Below, one piece after another: positions 23,601 through 34,222 of a DNA stretch of 64,000 nucleotides (positions are counted from its first letter, which is position 1; each line of letters begins with the position of its first letter). Origin of the DNA: Dendrophyllia cribrosa. Its lineage: Eukaryota > Cnidaria > Anthozoa > Scleractinia > Dendrophylliidae. The stretch spans positions 2,822,981 to 2,886,980 of the forward strand of contig JAJLRJ010000010.1 of NCBI GenBank assembly GCA_024195265.1. Direction: 5' to 3'. A program made the translations under genes and the position numbers. The notes beneath the pieces are model-generated. The model made no database searches. It was not told where the DNA came from and saw only the letters and a list, made by a program, of their open reading frames with translations.

Positions 23601-23991
23601 TAAAATCTTCTACCAAGCCAAACTGGCTGCCGCAACAGAGGACGCAAACAACAAACAAAAATCCCATTCTCGTCAAATAAGTGTTCTTAATGACAGGAGT
23701 GACGTTCTTCGGAAAAGACTCGCTGATAAGTTTGAGAAATTGTCTCAGATTGTTTTAGCGTCAAAGGAAGCTAACACGTCTGTTGCAGAAATATTAAAAT
23801 CCACCACCAAGGAAATTGAGGAAATGTGGTTTCAAAAAGATAATTGCATTATTTGCACTCTTGAGAAACCAAACTGTGTTGTTATTCCTTGCCGTCATCA
23901 GATAACTTGTTTTAAGTGTACTTCTTTTCTGGAGACATGTTCCTACTGTAGAGGGCCCATATATGAAAGGATTCTTACTTACGGCTTGTAA
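20637..23991 (+). CDS. GHKL/HSP90-like ATPase - coiled coil - RING finger protein (frameshifted in this assembly)
   Basis: Three exons: 20637-22273, 22679-22851 and 23371-23991, with GT-AG introns and matching phases. Ignoring one surplus T in the run 21417-21420, they encode 809 residues. The N-terminal domain has Bergerat-fold marks: an N-box IRELVQNWHDG (E34, N38, D41) and a glycine-rich lid IGQFGEGLKVG (168-177). The usual DxGxG box is replaced by INYNTEL (142-148). Exon 3 starts with a long Lys/Glu-rich coiled coil (about 604-690). It ends in a C3HC4 RING: C762, C765, C777, H779, C783, C786, C793, C796, just 13 residues from the C terminus, as in E3 ligases with terminal RINGs. Inferred role: ATP-driven ubiquitin ligase or scaffold; substrate unknown. 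I know of no named animal family with this order. The ATPase resembles bacterial GQFGEGLK-type proteins, so ancient horizontal transfer is possible. Confidence 0.85.
21417..21420 (+). other. Frameshift site in the ATPase-RING gene
   Basis: The frame from ATG 20637 runs into TGA at 21441-21443, while the +1 frame continues openly through 22273. Removing one T from the tttt run restores LKRFLFLCPPSD followed by the downstream frame. No plausible intron fits. It may be an indel error or a true disabling mutation. Confidence 0.8.
22895..22914. repeat. Poly(C) tract in the last intron of the ATPase-RING gene
   Basis: A 20-nt C run about 40 bp after the exon 2 donor. Confidence 0.9.
22955..23130. 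mobile_element. MITE-like repeat, family J, copy 2
   Basis: Shares gttggcaaactca, ttgagttggtaaactcac and gacatgtgaatatttg-type blocks with 10152-10345. Lies in the second intron of the ATPase-RING gene. Confidence 0.55.
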
Positions 23992-24782
23992 CAATAATCG
24001 ATTCTTTTCACTCTGCACCCCTGGAATGGAGTTTAGATCCACCACCAGTCAACCTTGTCTTCAGGGTATCGCTTCTTCCCTTCCTCTCCAGGGGGGAGGA
24101 AGAAAAGAGACCCAGGGAACAAGGGTGACCATCCACCAATCTGGTACAGAAATAGAAATTGGTGAAATAGACTTTATTTGACACTAATTCCATTGTTTTC
24201 TTATGTTTACTTTTGACTATGTAACAAATGACTAATTCATTTTGTTTCACAAGTTTTGTAAAATCGCTAATGTGGTTCTAACTTTTACAAAGGTGAAATC
24301 TGCAAATGCATCTAGAATAATCATACACCAACAGTATGGCCATTTAAATGAAAATTATTCACTGAGTATTACTTCCAGTACAGTACAGTCTATATATTTT
24401 CAATTAAAATAACCGCTATAGTAGAAACCCTCTGTAATACAGACAGTACAGTTGTAATAACAGTTCTTAAAAGGTTAAAATACATTTTCAATTTCCAAAG
24501 AAAAATATTGTCACATTGAATTGAATTCATGTTTTGGGAATAAGGCACCAAAATTAATCAGTTGTCCCACTCTTTGCTCAATGCTGTCTGCATATTATTA
24601 CTAGCGGTAATCACTGATTATGGAGACGCGTTCGAAGGAATTTCCAGCGGAAATGAGCCCCTGAAAAAAACCAATAGGGGCGGCCATTTGGAAGACCGTC
24701 TACCAAAAAATCTCAAATTTTACTGCATGTAAACCACAGGACAACCAACATGAAATGAGGATTGCATTCTTCGAACGCGATG

Positions 24783-24972
24783 AATAGGCCATTTGCACGA
24801 TGACGTCATTTGACTACTACTACCAGAATTCATTTCGTTTTTCCTTTCTTATTTAAATTTTGTAATCCCAGTGCGGTTTAAATAACAATAGCCCTAATTT
24901 GCACTACAAAACAAAAAACTGAAGGATTCTGGTAGTAGTAGTCAAATGACGTCATCGTGCAAATGGCCTATT
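24783..24972. mobile_element. Inverted-repeat element with CRE motifs
   Basis: Arms of about 49 bp, starting ataggccatttgcacgatga, are perfectly mirrored around a 90-bp AT-rich centre. Each arm contains the palindrome TGACGTCA (24801-24808 and 24948-24955). Confidence 0.85.
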
Positions 24973-25050
24973 GTCACAGATTTCTTGATCTTTGAATAGA
25001 GTGATTTTCCTCAGACTGTGAAACAATATCTAGCAAATAATCAAAATTAG

Positions 25051-25611
25051 TTAAAGTGCTACTGCGATCAAATTTTTGATTTTCATATTTTTACATCTTC
25101 GTGTACAATTAGACTTTCTTACTTATCTTGCCAAATTTCAATCCATTACGAACATCAGAAGTCATTTTATTTAAACATTTATGTCCGAGAATTTACGGCC
25201 GCCATTAATCAACCTTGTTCCAAGGCCTGGTTGCGAATAGGATAAAGTGACGTCAAAGGCTCAAACATACCTCACGGGTTTAAATTATAATAACAATGAG
25301 CATAGAAAATTGCACGAAGAACAAGTCCAATGTTTTTGTTGCGTTTTCGCGTGATTTTCAATACTTATTGTTATTATAATTTCAACCCGTGAGGTATGTT
25401 TGAGCCTTTGACGTCACTTTATCCCTTTCGCAACCAAGCATGGAACACGGTTGATTAATGGCGGCCGTAAATTCTCGAACATAAATGTTAAAATAAAATG
25501 ACTTCTGATGTTCGTAATGGATTGAAATTTGGCAAGACGAGTAAGAAAGTATAATTGTACACGAAGATGTAAAAAAAGGAAATCAAAAATTTGATCGCAG
25601 TAGCACTTTAA
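25051..25611. mobile_element. 561-bp giant hairpin element with TTAA ends
   Basis: Two nearly identical arms of about 245 bp face each other around a 70-bp centre. The ends are TTAAAGTGCTACTGCGATCA and its mirror, so TTAA lies at both boundaries, the target used by piggyBac-type transposases. Each arm carries TGACGTCA (25248 and 25409) and gcggccgccatt/aatggcggccg-like GC patches. Confidence 0.88.
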
Positions 25612-25676
25612 AACGACTGTATTAAAATAAAATAAGAGTTGGATTTTTCTTAAATTTTTATTGTGTTTTTGGCCAC

Positions 25677-25682
25677 TTTATT
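25677..25682 (-). terminator. Polyadenylation signal for MORN4-like gene
   Basis: TTTATT on the plus strand, AATAAA on the minus strand, about 260 bp past the MORN4 stop. A second one lies at 25657-25662. Confidence 0.5.
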
Positions 25683-25943
25683 AAAACAAATGAAAGGATT
25701 TAACAGTTAAAGTCGAATCTATTGTTTGTTTAAATCTGGTTAGCAACTTGGAAAATTCTAGAAATACCCCCTTCCTGAGAACAAAATCAAAATATATTCT
25801 GTTTAAATTTGACAGACTGAAAATTTCGCGTATTTCTATATTCGACCACCTGTTTTGCTATCTACAGTACAAAACTACTAAAAAATAAAAATTACATATG
25901 AATAGTTTGCAATTTTTGGAGTACGAATTGTCTCAAGTTCTTC

Positions 25944-26393
25944 TCAAATGTTGATGCTCCGAGCAATTTTCGCGGCCTGTTGCGCTTTTATAACCGTGTC
26001 GTTCGCTCCTTGTCTTTCGACAAGTTCAGTTCCCATGAAATAACCTTCTTGTCGAGGACGCCCGTGTGATCCATCTGGGAATGTGATCAAGCCGTGGCCA
26101 TCAACTCTTCCATTTTGAAATCTCCCTTCGTAGCGCATTCCATCACTTCGAGTAAAAGCGCCGAAACCACTGTATTTCCCGTTTTCAAACTCTCCCTCGA
26201 ACATAGAACCATCTGGGAATTTTGCAACGCCGTGTCCATGACAGAAACCGTTCTTAAATTGTCCTGTGTATTTCGTGCCGTCAACAAGGGTCAGGCTTCC
26301 AAGGCCGTGTTTTTTTCCTTCGCTATTCCATTCGCCATCGTAGATATCGCCGACAGGGTAAGTGAACTTGTGTCTTGCAACAACTGTAGCCAT
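25944..26393 (-). CDS. MORN4: MORN repeat protein 4-like, intronless
   Basis: A 149-residue protein almost the same length as vertebrate MORN4 (about 146). After a short N terminus it has four consecutive MORN repeats from about residue 18 to 109, with units such as YDGEWNSEGKKHGLG, YTGQFKNGFCHGHG, FEGEFENGKYSGFG and YEGRFQNGRVDGHG. The DGSHGRPRQEG segment and Ala/Lys-rich C-terminal helix follow, as in MORN4. MORN4 (Drosophila retinophilin) binds class III myosins and membranes in photoreceptors and other protrusions; the same partner here is inference. I chose the ATG at 26391-26393 (MATVVARHK) because it gives family length; an in-frame upstream Met at 26456 would add 21 residues. No intron interrupts it. 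Its start faces that of BIVM across about 620 bp. Confidence 0.93.
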   Translation of the reverse strand: MATVVARHKFTYPVGDIYDGEWNSEGKKHGLGSLTLVDGTKYTGQFKNGFCHGHGVAKFPDGSMFEGEFENGKYSGFGAFTRSDGMRYEGRFQNGRVDGHGLITFPDGSHGRPRQEGYFMGTELVERQGANDTVIKAQQAAKIARSINI

Positions 26394-27011
26394 AATTTTT
26401 TGCAGAAAGTTTGTTCCGGCTTTTTCAAGTTGTTTGTTCCTCACCAAGCAAAACAAAATGAATACCAGATGTTCTTCGCGAAAGTTTATCTGTTTTGACG
26501 CCCTGAAGAACAGTACAAAAGCTGCCAGAAGCCTTGATTGTTAAATTGCGAATCAAGCTGACAAAGTCAGACAAAAATCTAATCAAAGTTTCATAACAAT
26601 GTTCGAAATATTTGCATTTTATGAATTTTCAATGTGCAACATCGTTTATGTTCCAGGCGTTCCAATTATGTCCCATAATCCATTGCGACCTCCTTGTCGG
26701 CTGTCAGCGGTATCTCGTTTTAGCGCTGTTTTCCAAATTCTCAAAAACAAAACTTAAACAGTAAAATTCTGGCTGTGGTTTTGAGAAATATTGATGTCTC
26801 CTGCTGTTTTTAGCAGGTAAGTTAGTGCTGAATTGAAGTAAGTTTTCATAAATTGCAAATAAATGCTACAGATTTGCATCGTATATGAACTGGAACGTTT
26901 ATAAGTTTGTGTAAACATTCTTGGATAGGTCTGGATGAAATTTAAGCTTATTTGAACAGCGGCGTTGTTTAGTAACCTATTCGGTTTTCGATTAGTATAA
27001 ATTAATTAAAG
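26394..27011. promoter_or_regulatory. Shared upstream region of MORN4 (minus) and BIVM (plus)
   Basis: 618 bp separate two divergent start codons, suggesting overlapping or bidirectional promoters. I see no clear TATA box or CpG island; the stretch is AT-rich. A gctgtttttagcaggtaagt near 26800-26822 could be a 5' UTR splice donor for BIVM, which is speculative. Confidence 0.4.
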
Positions 27012-28256
27012 ATGGGTTTATCGTGGAGCTCTGCACATGGAAAAGTTCAGAATAACTCGCAGCTCAATGAGGAGAAAGAAGATGACAGCGACACAAACGG
27101 CGAAGAGATTTTCTATGAAACTGAGGACGTTGTGTCATTACAAAACAGTGATTTAGCTATACAAGAACTTGAAAGTCAAAACATGAGTTTACCAACTGGA
27201 GAATTATACAGGAGATTAAGAACTGAGCGTGGAGTAAACTTCGAGGAATATCCAGATGCAGAAAACATACCACGGTCTGATATACAAGAAGAATCCAGGG
27301 ATGTGGATGGTTTTGACATCAGAAACACTTCTGCTACAAAATATGAAGAGACTGTTTATAGTACATCAAAATTAACAAACGCTTCTTGGAGAGCTCAAAA
27401 CATACCTACCAAAGAGCCGTACATAGTCGCAAGAGTTGCCCATGAAGTAAGGTTTTTAGGAGAAGAGAAAATACCACACTCTGTACATGAAAGAACCACT
27501 AATACAAACAATTTTAACAACAATTCTACTGGAAGTAAATATACTTTTGGCAGTGTTAATCCATTTACGGAAGAGGAAGAACAAGTCAAGGAGTGCAGTT
27601 CTTTTTCTCTGCCGTTAATCTCAGAGGAAACGGTTTTACTTGGGAAACATGCAAAAAGCATTTCTGAACCAGAAATCTCAAGATCAATTATTTCTTCGCA
27701 CCAGCTAAAATCTGAAATTCCTTCTTCGTGTGCATGGCAAATTGATGTAGATTGTTTTAAATCAAAGAAAAGGAAGAAGCCGCCCCAGAAGTATTTAAGA
27801 TCCAAAGAACATGGTATACCGTCTGATTACATTGATGGCAACCAGAGATCTGCATCATCTGATAAACAAGAACTGAGCGCAAGAAAGTGTTTAGTTGCCA
27901 CAGAGATTGCCACTCAAGAAATGATGGAAAGAAGAAAAGTTCTGGACCTCAGAAGATGGTAACAATATTTTTAAAACATAATATTGTTAAAACAATATTA
28001 TTCACTGAAGTGGAGGTGAATAGGGGTGTATATTTGTTGAGCCACAAAGCAGCAAGAGAAATATCTACCCTCTTTCACGGACACTGAATGTAATTGTTTT
28101 AATATTCATACCAAGCCAGTGGAAGTAGCCAGCATAGGGAAAAACTTGCATAAGAAATCCAAAACATGCTTGGAGATAAATAGCAATATTATCCCAAGTT
28201 TGAGTAGCCAATCAGAGCATGCAGAAAACACAAAAAATATCCATGCTCCACCCCCC

Positions 28257-28320
<64 letters not shown>

Positions 28321-31300
28321 CCCCTGCCACCACCACCCACCCTCTTAAATTGCATTTTACCACTCCTCTTTAAAACTTTGTCTTTCGACCCTTCCCACCT
28401 CAGATTTCTTGGGGTGAGGAATATGGATGTTTCCTGAAACCCATGGCACACAATAAGATTTCTAGACTTGGTTTATTCTAGGTAGCATAGGGAACCCAAT
28501 GAACTGACCTGGATGGCAAACATTTTGCAGCCAAGGCTAATCCACACTACCTAGCTTTTAAAATTGGCCGATCTAGGGGATGGTTCTGCCCTACCACCCC
28601 CCACCCCATGTTCAAAAAGTAAGGGCCAAAGGGCTTAAAAATTATTTCAGTCTCTAACATTTCCACTCCTTCCCATCCCCCTCCCCCACCCCCTTATTCA
28701 CTCTACCTCTCCCCCACCCCCATGGTGGTTTACGGCTCCAATGCAACAATCTTGAGTGTTTTAAATAGAAGCTAGGAATGTAGCTAAGAGCCGGCTACCG
28801 GCTAATTTCACCACCTGAAAGAGAACTTATCACCGGCTGAAATTTCACTAGAAAAGAAAGACTTTGGGAGATTTTGAAGGTGAACAAGCCAGAAAAACAG
28901 GCTGAACTTGTTAAAGAGCCTGCTAAGTGTTTTCTTAGCTACGCCCCTGTATGCTGTCAGCTTTTTAGTTTGTACATAAAATCTAATTCATTTTCTGCTA
29001 GGTATTGTATAAGCAGACCTCAGTATAAGAAATCCTGTGGAATTTCCTCCCTTGTGTCCTGTTGGAATTTCCTGTTTAGCTCGCTTGGTGCTGGCAGGTA
29101 AGACAAATAAATTAAAGGATGCTTAAACACATCAATGGCAATTATTTCTTTTGCATTAAAATTGGAGATTAACAACGAACATTGCAAGGTCTTCAAGTTG
29201 CATAATAATCTGCTTATTTTCCAGCAAGAAGCCCCTGACCCAAGAAGAGGCATTAACAATATTGGGTTTCAAGCCCCCATTTGGAGAAATAAGATTTGGA
29301 CCATTCACAGGAAATGCGACTCTGATGAGGTGAGGGAAGAGTCAGTGCTTAAATGTATTGTTTCTTCACCCCGGCATTGGAATCGGTGGTTCAAAGCTAG
29401 GTCTCAGCCGTCGTGTTGTTTCCTTAGACAAGAGACTTTACACCACATTGTCTCTCTCCACCCAGGGCAGGTTGTTGTTCAAAGCACGGTTAAGCTAACC
29501 CAGAGTTATCATCAATTTTGATTCTAGTTGAATAATTAATCAATGGAGATTTTTCCAAAGTATTTTTGCCCTTTAGTTTCGACTCTGACTAGTCTTCGCA
29601 TGTAAGTTATAATTAGCTTTTGAAAACGCTTCTAACAAGAGAATAATCCTGGGTTAGCATTAACTGGCTTTCGAAAAACCGGGCCCTGGTGTAGAAATGG
29701 GTACTGTCAGTAAAATGCTGGTGGTAACCCTGCGATGGACTAGCATCCCATCCTGGGGAGATTAACAATACTCCAAGCTGCTTCATGCTACAGAAACCGG
29801 GTTCTGCTCTGGCCAAGCACTTGCCAACCTGTGGCTCATGAACAACTTTACCTTACATTTTCACCTTCCTAAGTTGCCTCATGCTATGGAAACCACGTTA
29901 AGAATAATAATTGGTAGTTATGGGTCACTTGGCTTATTATGTTGACTGTGTACCTTTAGTTAACAATAAAATGTTTAAAGCAATGATCACCTAATGCTGG
30001 TTGTGTATAATTTCAGGTGGTTCAGGCAGCTAAATGAGCACTTTGGAGTGCATGGTGAGGCATACTACCTGTACAAACCAAAAGGAAAAAGTCGCACAGT
30101 GGGTCTGAGTGGGGAGGAAGCCTTACACAGGCTGAAAAAAGGGTTGCATAATCCTCAGATGGCTTTTATCTACCACAGTTACAATCATTACTTTTGTCCC
30201 ATTGGATATGATGACTCACCTAACAAGGCAGTGGATGCTTACAGGTGGTTATTATTCATCTACAAGAAAAATCCAAAATTTTTATTTTGTAAAATATTGA
30301 AAAACAAATGGTACCATGCAAAAGTACTGCTGAAGAGGTTTCATTTGAATGGTCACACCACAGGATTGCATCAACAGACTCAAACGTTAGAACAAATGGT
30401 ACCATGCGAAAGTACTGCTGAAGAGGTTTCATTTGAATGGTCACACCACAGGATTGCGTCAACAGACTCAAAAGTTAGAACAAATGGTACCATGCAAAAG
30501 TACTGCTGAAGAGGTTTCATTTGAATGGTCACAAGACTGTTTCATCAGGTATCCTTGAGAAACACCTAGTAAAAACACTCGGCTGCACCTTGTTTTTTAA
30601 GCCACTTACTGTTGTCTTCGTTGTGTTTGATATTAATATGGCAGAATCTGTCTTTAAGGGTGTATATGATATATTCTGAGGTTTTTAGGGGCAGGCGGAA
30701 AGAGTTTGTTGCTTGGCAAAGAAGATCAAATTCAGTTTCAGTTAAAATGTGTTTGCATTTGCCATAGGACAGGTTTTTAGACAGAAATTTTGCATATTTT
30801 TTAGAAACTGTGCAAACACCCATCACCTTTTATACTTATTTTTTTTTTATTTACAGGTCACAGTTGTATGAAGACGAAGTGGAAACATGGATTTTGATTG
30901 GAGACACAAGTTGTAAACATCCAAGTATTCATTGCAAGAGGTACAAGCTAAATTAAGTCAAACTGTATTTCTGACGTATTTCTCCCTTTCACTCTGGCCA
31001 ATCACATATCACACTCATGCCACATAAAACTGCACTCACTCCTCCCCAAAATCTGCTATACAGAAACTCAAAGGCTTTCATTTTACCCCAAAACTATTCG
31101 TGATTGGAACTCTCTGCCAGACTGTGTTTTCTCCCAGGCCTCAATGTAAACTTGTTCAAGAGCCTGGTAGAAAATTCTGTAAAATAACCTCACTCTGACC
31201 CGCCTGGCCAATAAGCCTCAGTTTGAGGGATGGCCGTATGGAAAAATAATTAAATCAATTAGTTAAATAGTAGACAATCCAAATGATGGGAAAAAAATCA

Positions 31301-32425
31301 GTTTTGATTGAAGAGTTGAAAATTAATGTGAAGTGCTATAGAAATTTGTTTGTTGTACCCGAGGTTAAATTAACATAGAAAAATTCAAATCAACTGTGTT
31401 GAAAGTAGTCAAGTTGTTACACAAGGTTTCAATAATTTTTGACTGAAAAATTGGTATTTTGGAAAAGTGGTCAATTAGGAGTGGAGGTGGTTGCACATGG
31501 AGGCTCAAGTGCAGTTTTCAAGAGTAGTTCTAAAACTCATTTATTTAATAATTCATGACAAAAACACAAAAGAAATCACTACCGTGAAGGAGGTTTGGAT
31601 ATCAGAGATTAGATTTTGGCGATTTTATTACTCTTTTTTTTATTTTTTGTCACGATTTTGCATGCAAATTTATGCACGCATATTTTAAATTGTGCACTTC
31701 CGGTTCATAGCTTTGCCATTTACACTTCATTGTGGTACAGTCTTCATTTACAAAACATTCAATAGTAAACAACGTGGTTTGCAGGACTGATTACTGAATG
31801 AAAGGAGTAACTCTTCTCCATATCGGACATGTTCTTATCATGTTTAAAATATATCGTAAAACTTTCTTACGCATGCGCATGAGTATAGGCTGCTTGGAGC
31901 CTCTTGTTCCTTAGTTTGTCTCCATGTTCAATGATCAGCTTGAGAAGCTATATGAAACACCCTAAAGAGTGTTTCATCGGGTATCCAAACACCTCGAGGT
32001 GGGTGAAAAAAACTTGGCCGTGCCTCATTTTTCAACCCTGCACTCCTCAGTGTTCGGATATCCGGATGAAACACTCTTCCTCGTGTTTGATATATAACTT
32101 GAAAACTACATCCCCTAATATAACTGTATTTAATTTATTATTCATTAACATTAATTTTTTTAGGTGGAGTGACATTGACACAGACTTGAACAACGAGTCA
32201 CCTTTCTACCTCAACATTCGGCAACTTCATTTAGGAATTAAACAACGAAATACTAAAAAGAAGGGTGGAAATCTGCACTGCATAATGGCTTTTCAAAAGA
32301 GTACCTTCCAAGGCTTCAAAAAAATGACAGTGACAAGTAAGAGATTGCAACAAATGGAAGACGAAGAAAGTCACAGTAATGGAAGTGTTGAGGAAGAGAG
32401 TAGTGACAGTGAATCCAGCAATTAA
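27012..32425 (+). CDS. BIVM: BIVM (basic, immunoglobulin-like variable motif-containing protein), 6 coding exons
   Basis: Exons 27012-27958, 29002-29097, 29225-29329, 30017-30244, 30857-30940 and 32164-32425 join in frame through GT-AG introns, all in the same phase, to 573 residues. The first 300 residues are acidic, low-complexity and poorly conserved. The conserved half begins at [16 protein letters not shown] (about 309) and contains [60 protein letters not shown] and [11 protein letters not shown], the typical BIVM block. The C-terminal tail is Ser/Glu/Asp-rich. BIVM is conserved in animals; its function is not established. Gln323, Cys328, His440 and Asp475 are arranged as in papain-like peptidases of the C39 type, a hypothesis described under findings. 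Introns hold a 62-nt poly(C), a SINE and the 88-bp tandem repeat. AATAAA lies at 32713-32718. Confidence 0.95.
28258..28319. repeat. 62-nt poly(C) tract in BIVM intron 1
   Basis: The longest homopolymer in the window, followed by a C/A-rich stretch to about 28345. Frames across it give meaningless poly-Pro or poly-Gly. True length is uncertain. Confidence 0.9.
29370..29865 (+). mobile_element. SINE copy split by a TIR element, BIVM intron 3
   Basis: The 5' part (tgttgtttccttagacaaga, ccacattgtctctctccacc) and the 3' part (gaaatgggtactg, gatggactagcatcccatcc, cagaaaccggg) match 6525-6905. Between about 29465 and 29690 lies an unrelated insertion with inverted ends. Confidence 0.7.
29465..29690. 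mobile_element. TIR element nested in the SINE
   Basis: Begins gggcaggttgttgttcaaag and ctaacccagagtta, and ends tgggttagcattaactggct and accgggccc, an imperfect inverted pair. A close relative starting ccgggttgttcaaagcgcgg is at 48250-48430. Confidence 0.6.
30245..30540 (+). repeat. 88-bp tandem repeat, three units, BIVM intron 4
   Basis: Three head-to-tail units each with caaatggtaccatgc, aaagtactgctgaagagg and tttcatttgaatggtcacac, beginning immediately at the exon 4 donor region. Units differ at a few positions only. Confidence 0.85.
31950..32096. repeat. Fold-back element in BIVM intron 5
   Basis: agagtgtttcatcgggtatc and caaacacctcg are mirrored by gttcggatatccggatgaaa and cactcttc. 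It ends about 70 bp before the last BIVM exon. Diverged relatives are visible near 6130-6180 and 30538-30570. Confidence 0.65.
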
Positions 32426-32712
32426 CCCTTTAATTGTATCAAAAACAAAATTCTTCATTGTGATTGGTCATCTGCACACCTTTTTCTTATGTAATTGGTG
32501 CGATTGTTAATTAACTTGTTAAGTGTAATTAATCAAAAGAAAGCTTCTTAAAAGAACATTTTAAGTGTTTTGTTTATTATATAATTGTACAAGATGGTTC
32601 TTTAAGCTTCAGTCTGTAGATGAAATCACAGATGGACGATCATTTTTTAACACAGAAGCTGTAATTTTTTTTAGATTTTCTTATCAAAACACCAGATAGA
32701 TTTGATCAAGCA

Positions 32713-32718
32713 AATAAA
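32713..32718 (+). terminator. Polyadenylation signal for BIVM
   Basis: AATAAA 288 bp after the stop codon; a second lies at 33002-33007. Confidence 0.6.
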
Positions 32719-33462
32719 AAAAACTGTCATAATACACTTTAAGGTATTGTACATGTAGTACAGTAGTACAGTAGTGTACAGTGTAGTACAGTGTGTTGTA
32801 CATGTAGTACAGTGTATAGTGTATATAGTTTAGATACAAAATATGGGAAAATTGCAAGAAGTGCACAAATTTTGCAAGGAGTGTTACTAATTATTAATTA
32901 AGTTAATTATTGCAAACAAAATGTTATTTTTTACACAGGTTTAAAAAATAATGCATGGTTTAAAAGTTTTCTGATCAATAAGCTTGTGTCAAGAGGCAAC
33001 AAATAAATGAAAGTTTCTACACACTGCATAAATCTGTCAATTTATTGATTATTAATAACACCTACATTGTAGTTACTAAACATATTAAGTTTAGTTTTTT
33101 TATTAGAATATAATTTTCATTTTATGTATCCTATCAAAAATCTATTCTTGAAGATATTTTTTCCGATTTTTTATATTTGACTTGACATTCAAAAATTTGT
33201 CATTTACATGTAAATATTTTAATACAAATTTGGACACTACACTTCATTGGATCTGTTCAGACACAAAATTTTTCATGCGATTTCAATTAATTAAATCTAT
33301 AATCCTGACCATGCAAAAAGAAACAACATGTTTCCCATAACATGTTATTAAATTAACAAAATAATGTACGATGTTCACGTGTGCTGATGTAGTTGAAAGC
33401 GGTTTACCTTAACTTTAAGGAAACATATAGAGAAAATTGTTTAAATCACTTCCTTATTTCCG

Positions 33463-33574
33463 TAAGTTATGGTAACACTCAAAAACGTTTAGGAGGACTA
33501 GAAACACTCGCAGTCATCAGTTTTCCATTATCCCAAACTTCCACTAACCTTGGTGTTACCATAACTTGACAGAA
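33463..33574. mobile_element. 112-bp TIR element
   Basis: Inverted ends aagttatggtaacac and gtgttaccataactt. Confidence 0.65.
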
Positions 33575-33596
33575 ACTAATGTGGCCTAGCGATCCT

Positions 33597-34222
33597 ATAA
33601 GGAGGCTGCGTGCGCTCATCATGCATTGACGCACGTGTCAGCTGATTTTCCTATCAAAAAGTAGTGTGCGCAGCTCACCGAAATGAAAATACTGCTTAAA
33701 ATCGCGTGAACCAAAAATAAATCATGCATAAAATATTCCTCTTTATTTTGAAACTTTGTTCGGTGACTTATCCTGATTTTCTGTATGCAAGCAGTATTTG
33801 GTATTTCCTGTCTTAGACAAGAGTTTGAGATAAAATTATCTACCAGAATTTTTTTCTTATCTGACAACCTTTTTGGAAATAACTTGATTTCCACTTCAAG
33901 ATATATTTTTTTGTCATAGTGCCAAAAAGGAAAAGAAAATTAGCGGTGCTTTCCAAATTGCAAAAAAAAAATAATACATGACGGTCACCGGATTAGTTTT
34001 AAAGATAATTAGCGAAAACTGAGTTTTAGAGGATCTTTTCAGATAGCTGTACTGTTGCCATGATGGCAATAACTATGATGTCATAAGAACCATTCAAGTA
34101 TTGCCTGTTAATAGCAAAGTATAGATATCCAACAGTTGTCCATATCACCCGTTGCATTATTTTTTAATATTTTCGTCATTTAGACACTATTGAAAGCAAG
34201 AAACCCTTATGAGCCTCCTTAA
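33597..34222. mobile_element. Family L element, copy 2
   Basis: Starts taaggaggct and ends gagcctccttaa; the interior matches 43129-43771, for example tgcattgacgcac, cagctgattttcctatcaaa and aatgaaaatactgc. No ORF. Confidence 0.75.

Larger units (their letters stand above)
23992..25943. other. Intergenic between the ATPase-RING and MORN4 genes
   Basis: Convergent genes flank this stretch. It contains two large inverted-repeat elements (24783-24972 and 25051-25611). No gene is supported. Confidence 0.65.

Noticed and set aside
28106..28451. Long Gly-rich and Pro-rich open frames across the 62-nt C run
   Set aside because: They are translations of a homopolymer in an intron of BIVM, open in every frame by composition.
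30245..30540. CRISPR-like spaced repeats
   Set aside because: Units are contiguous with no unique spacers, and the genome is animal nuclear.
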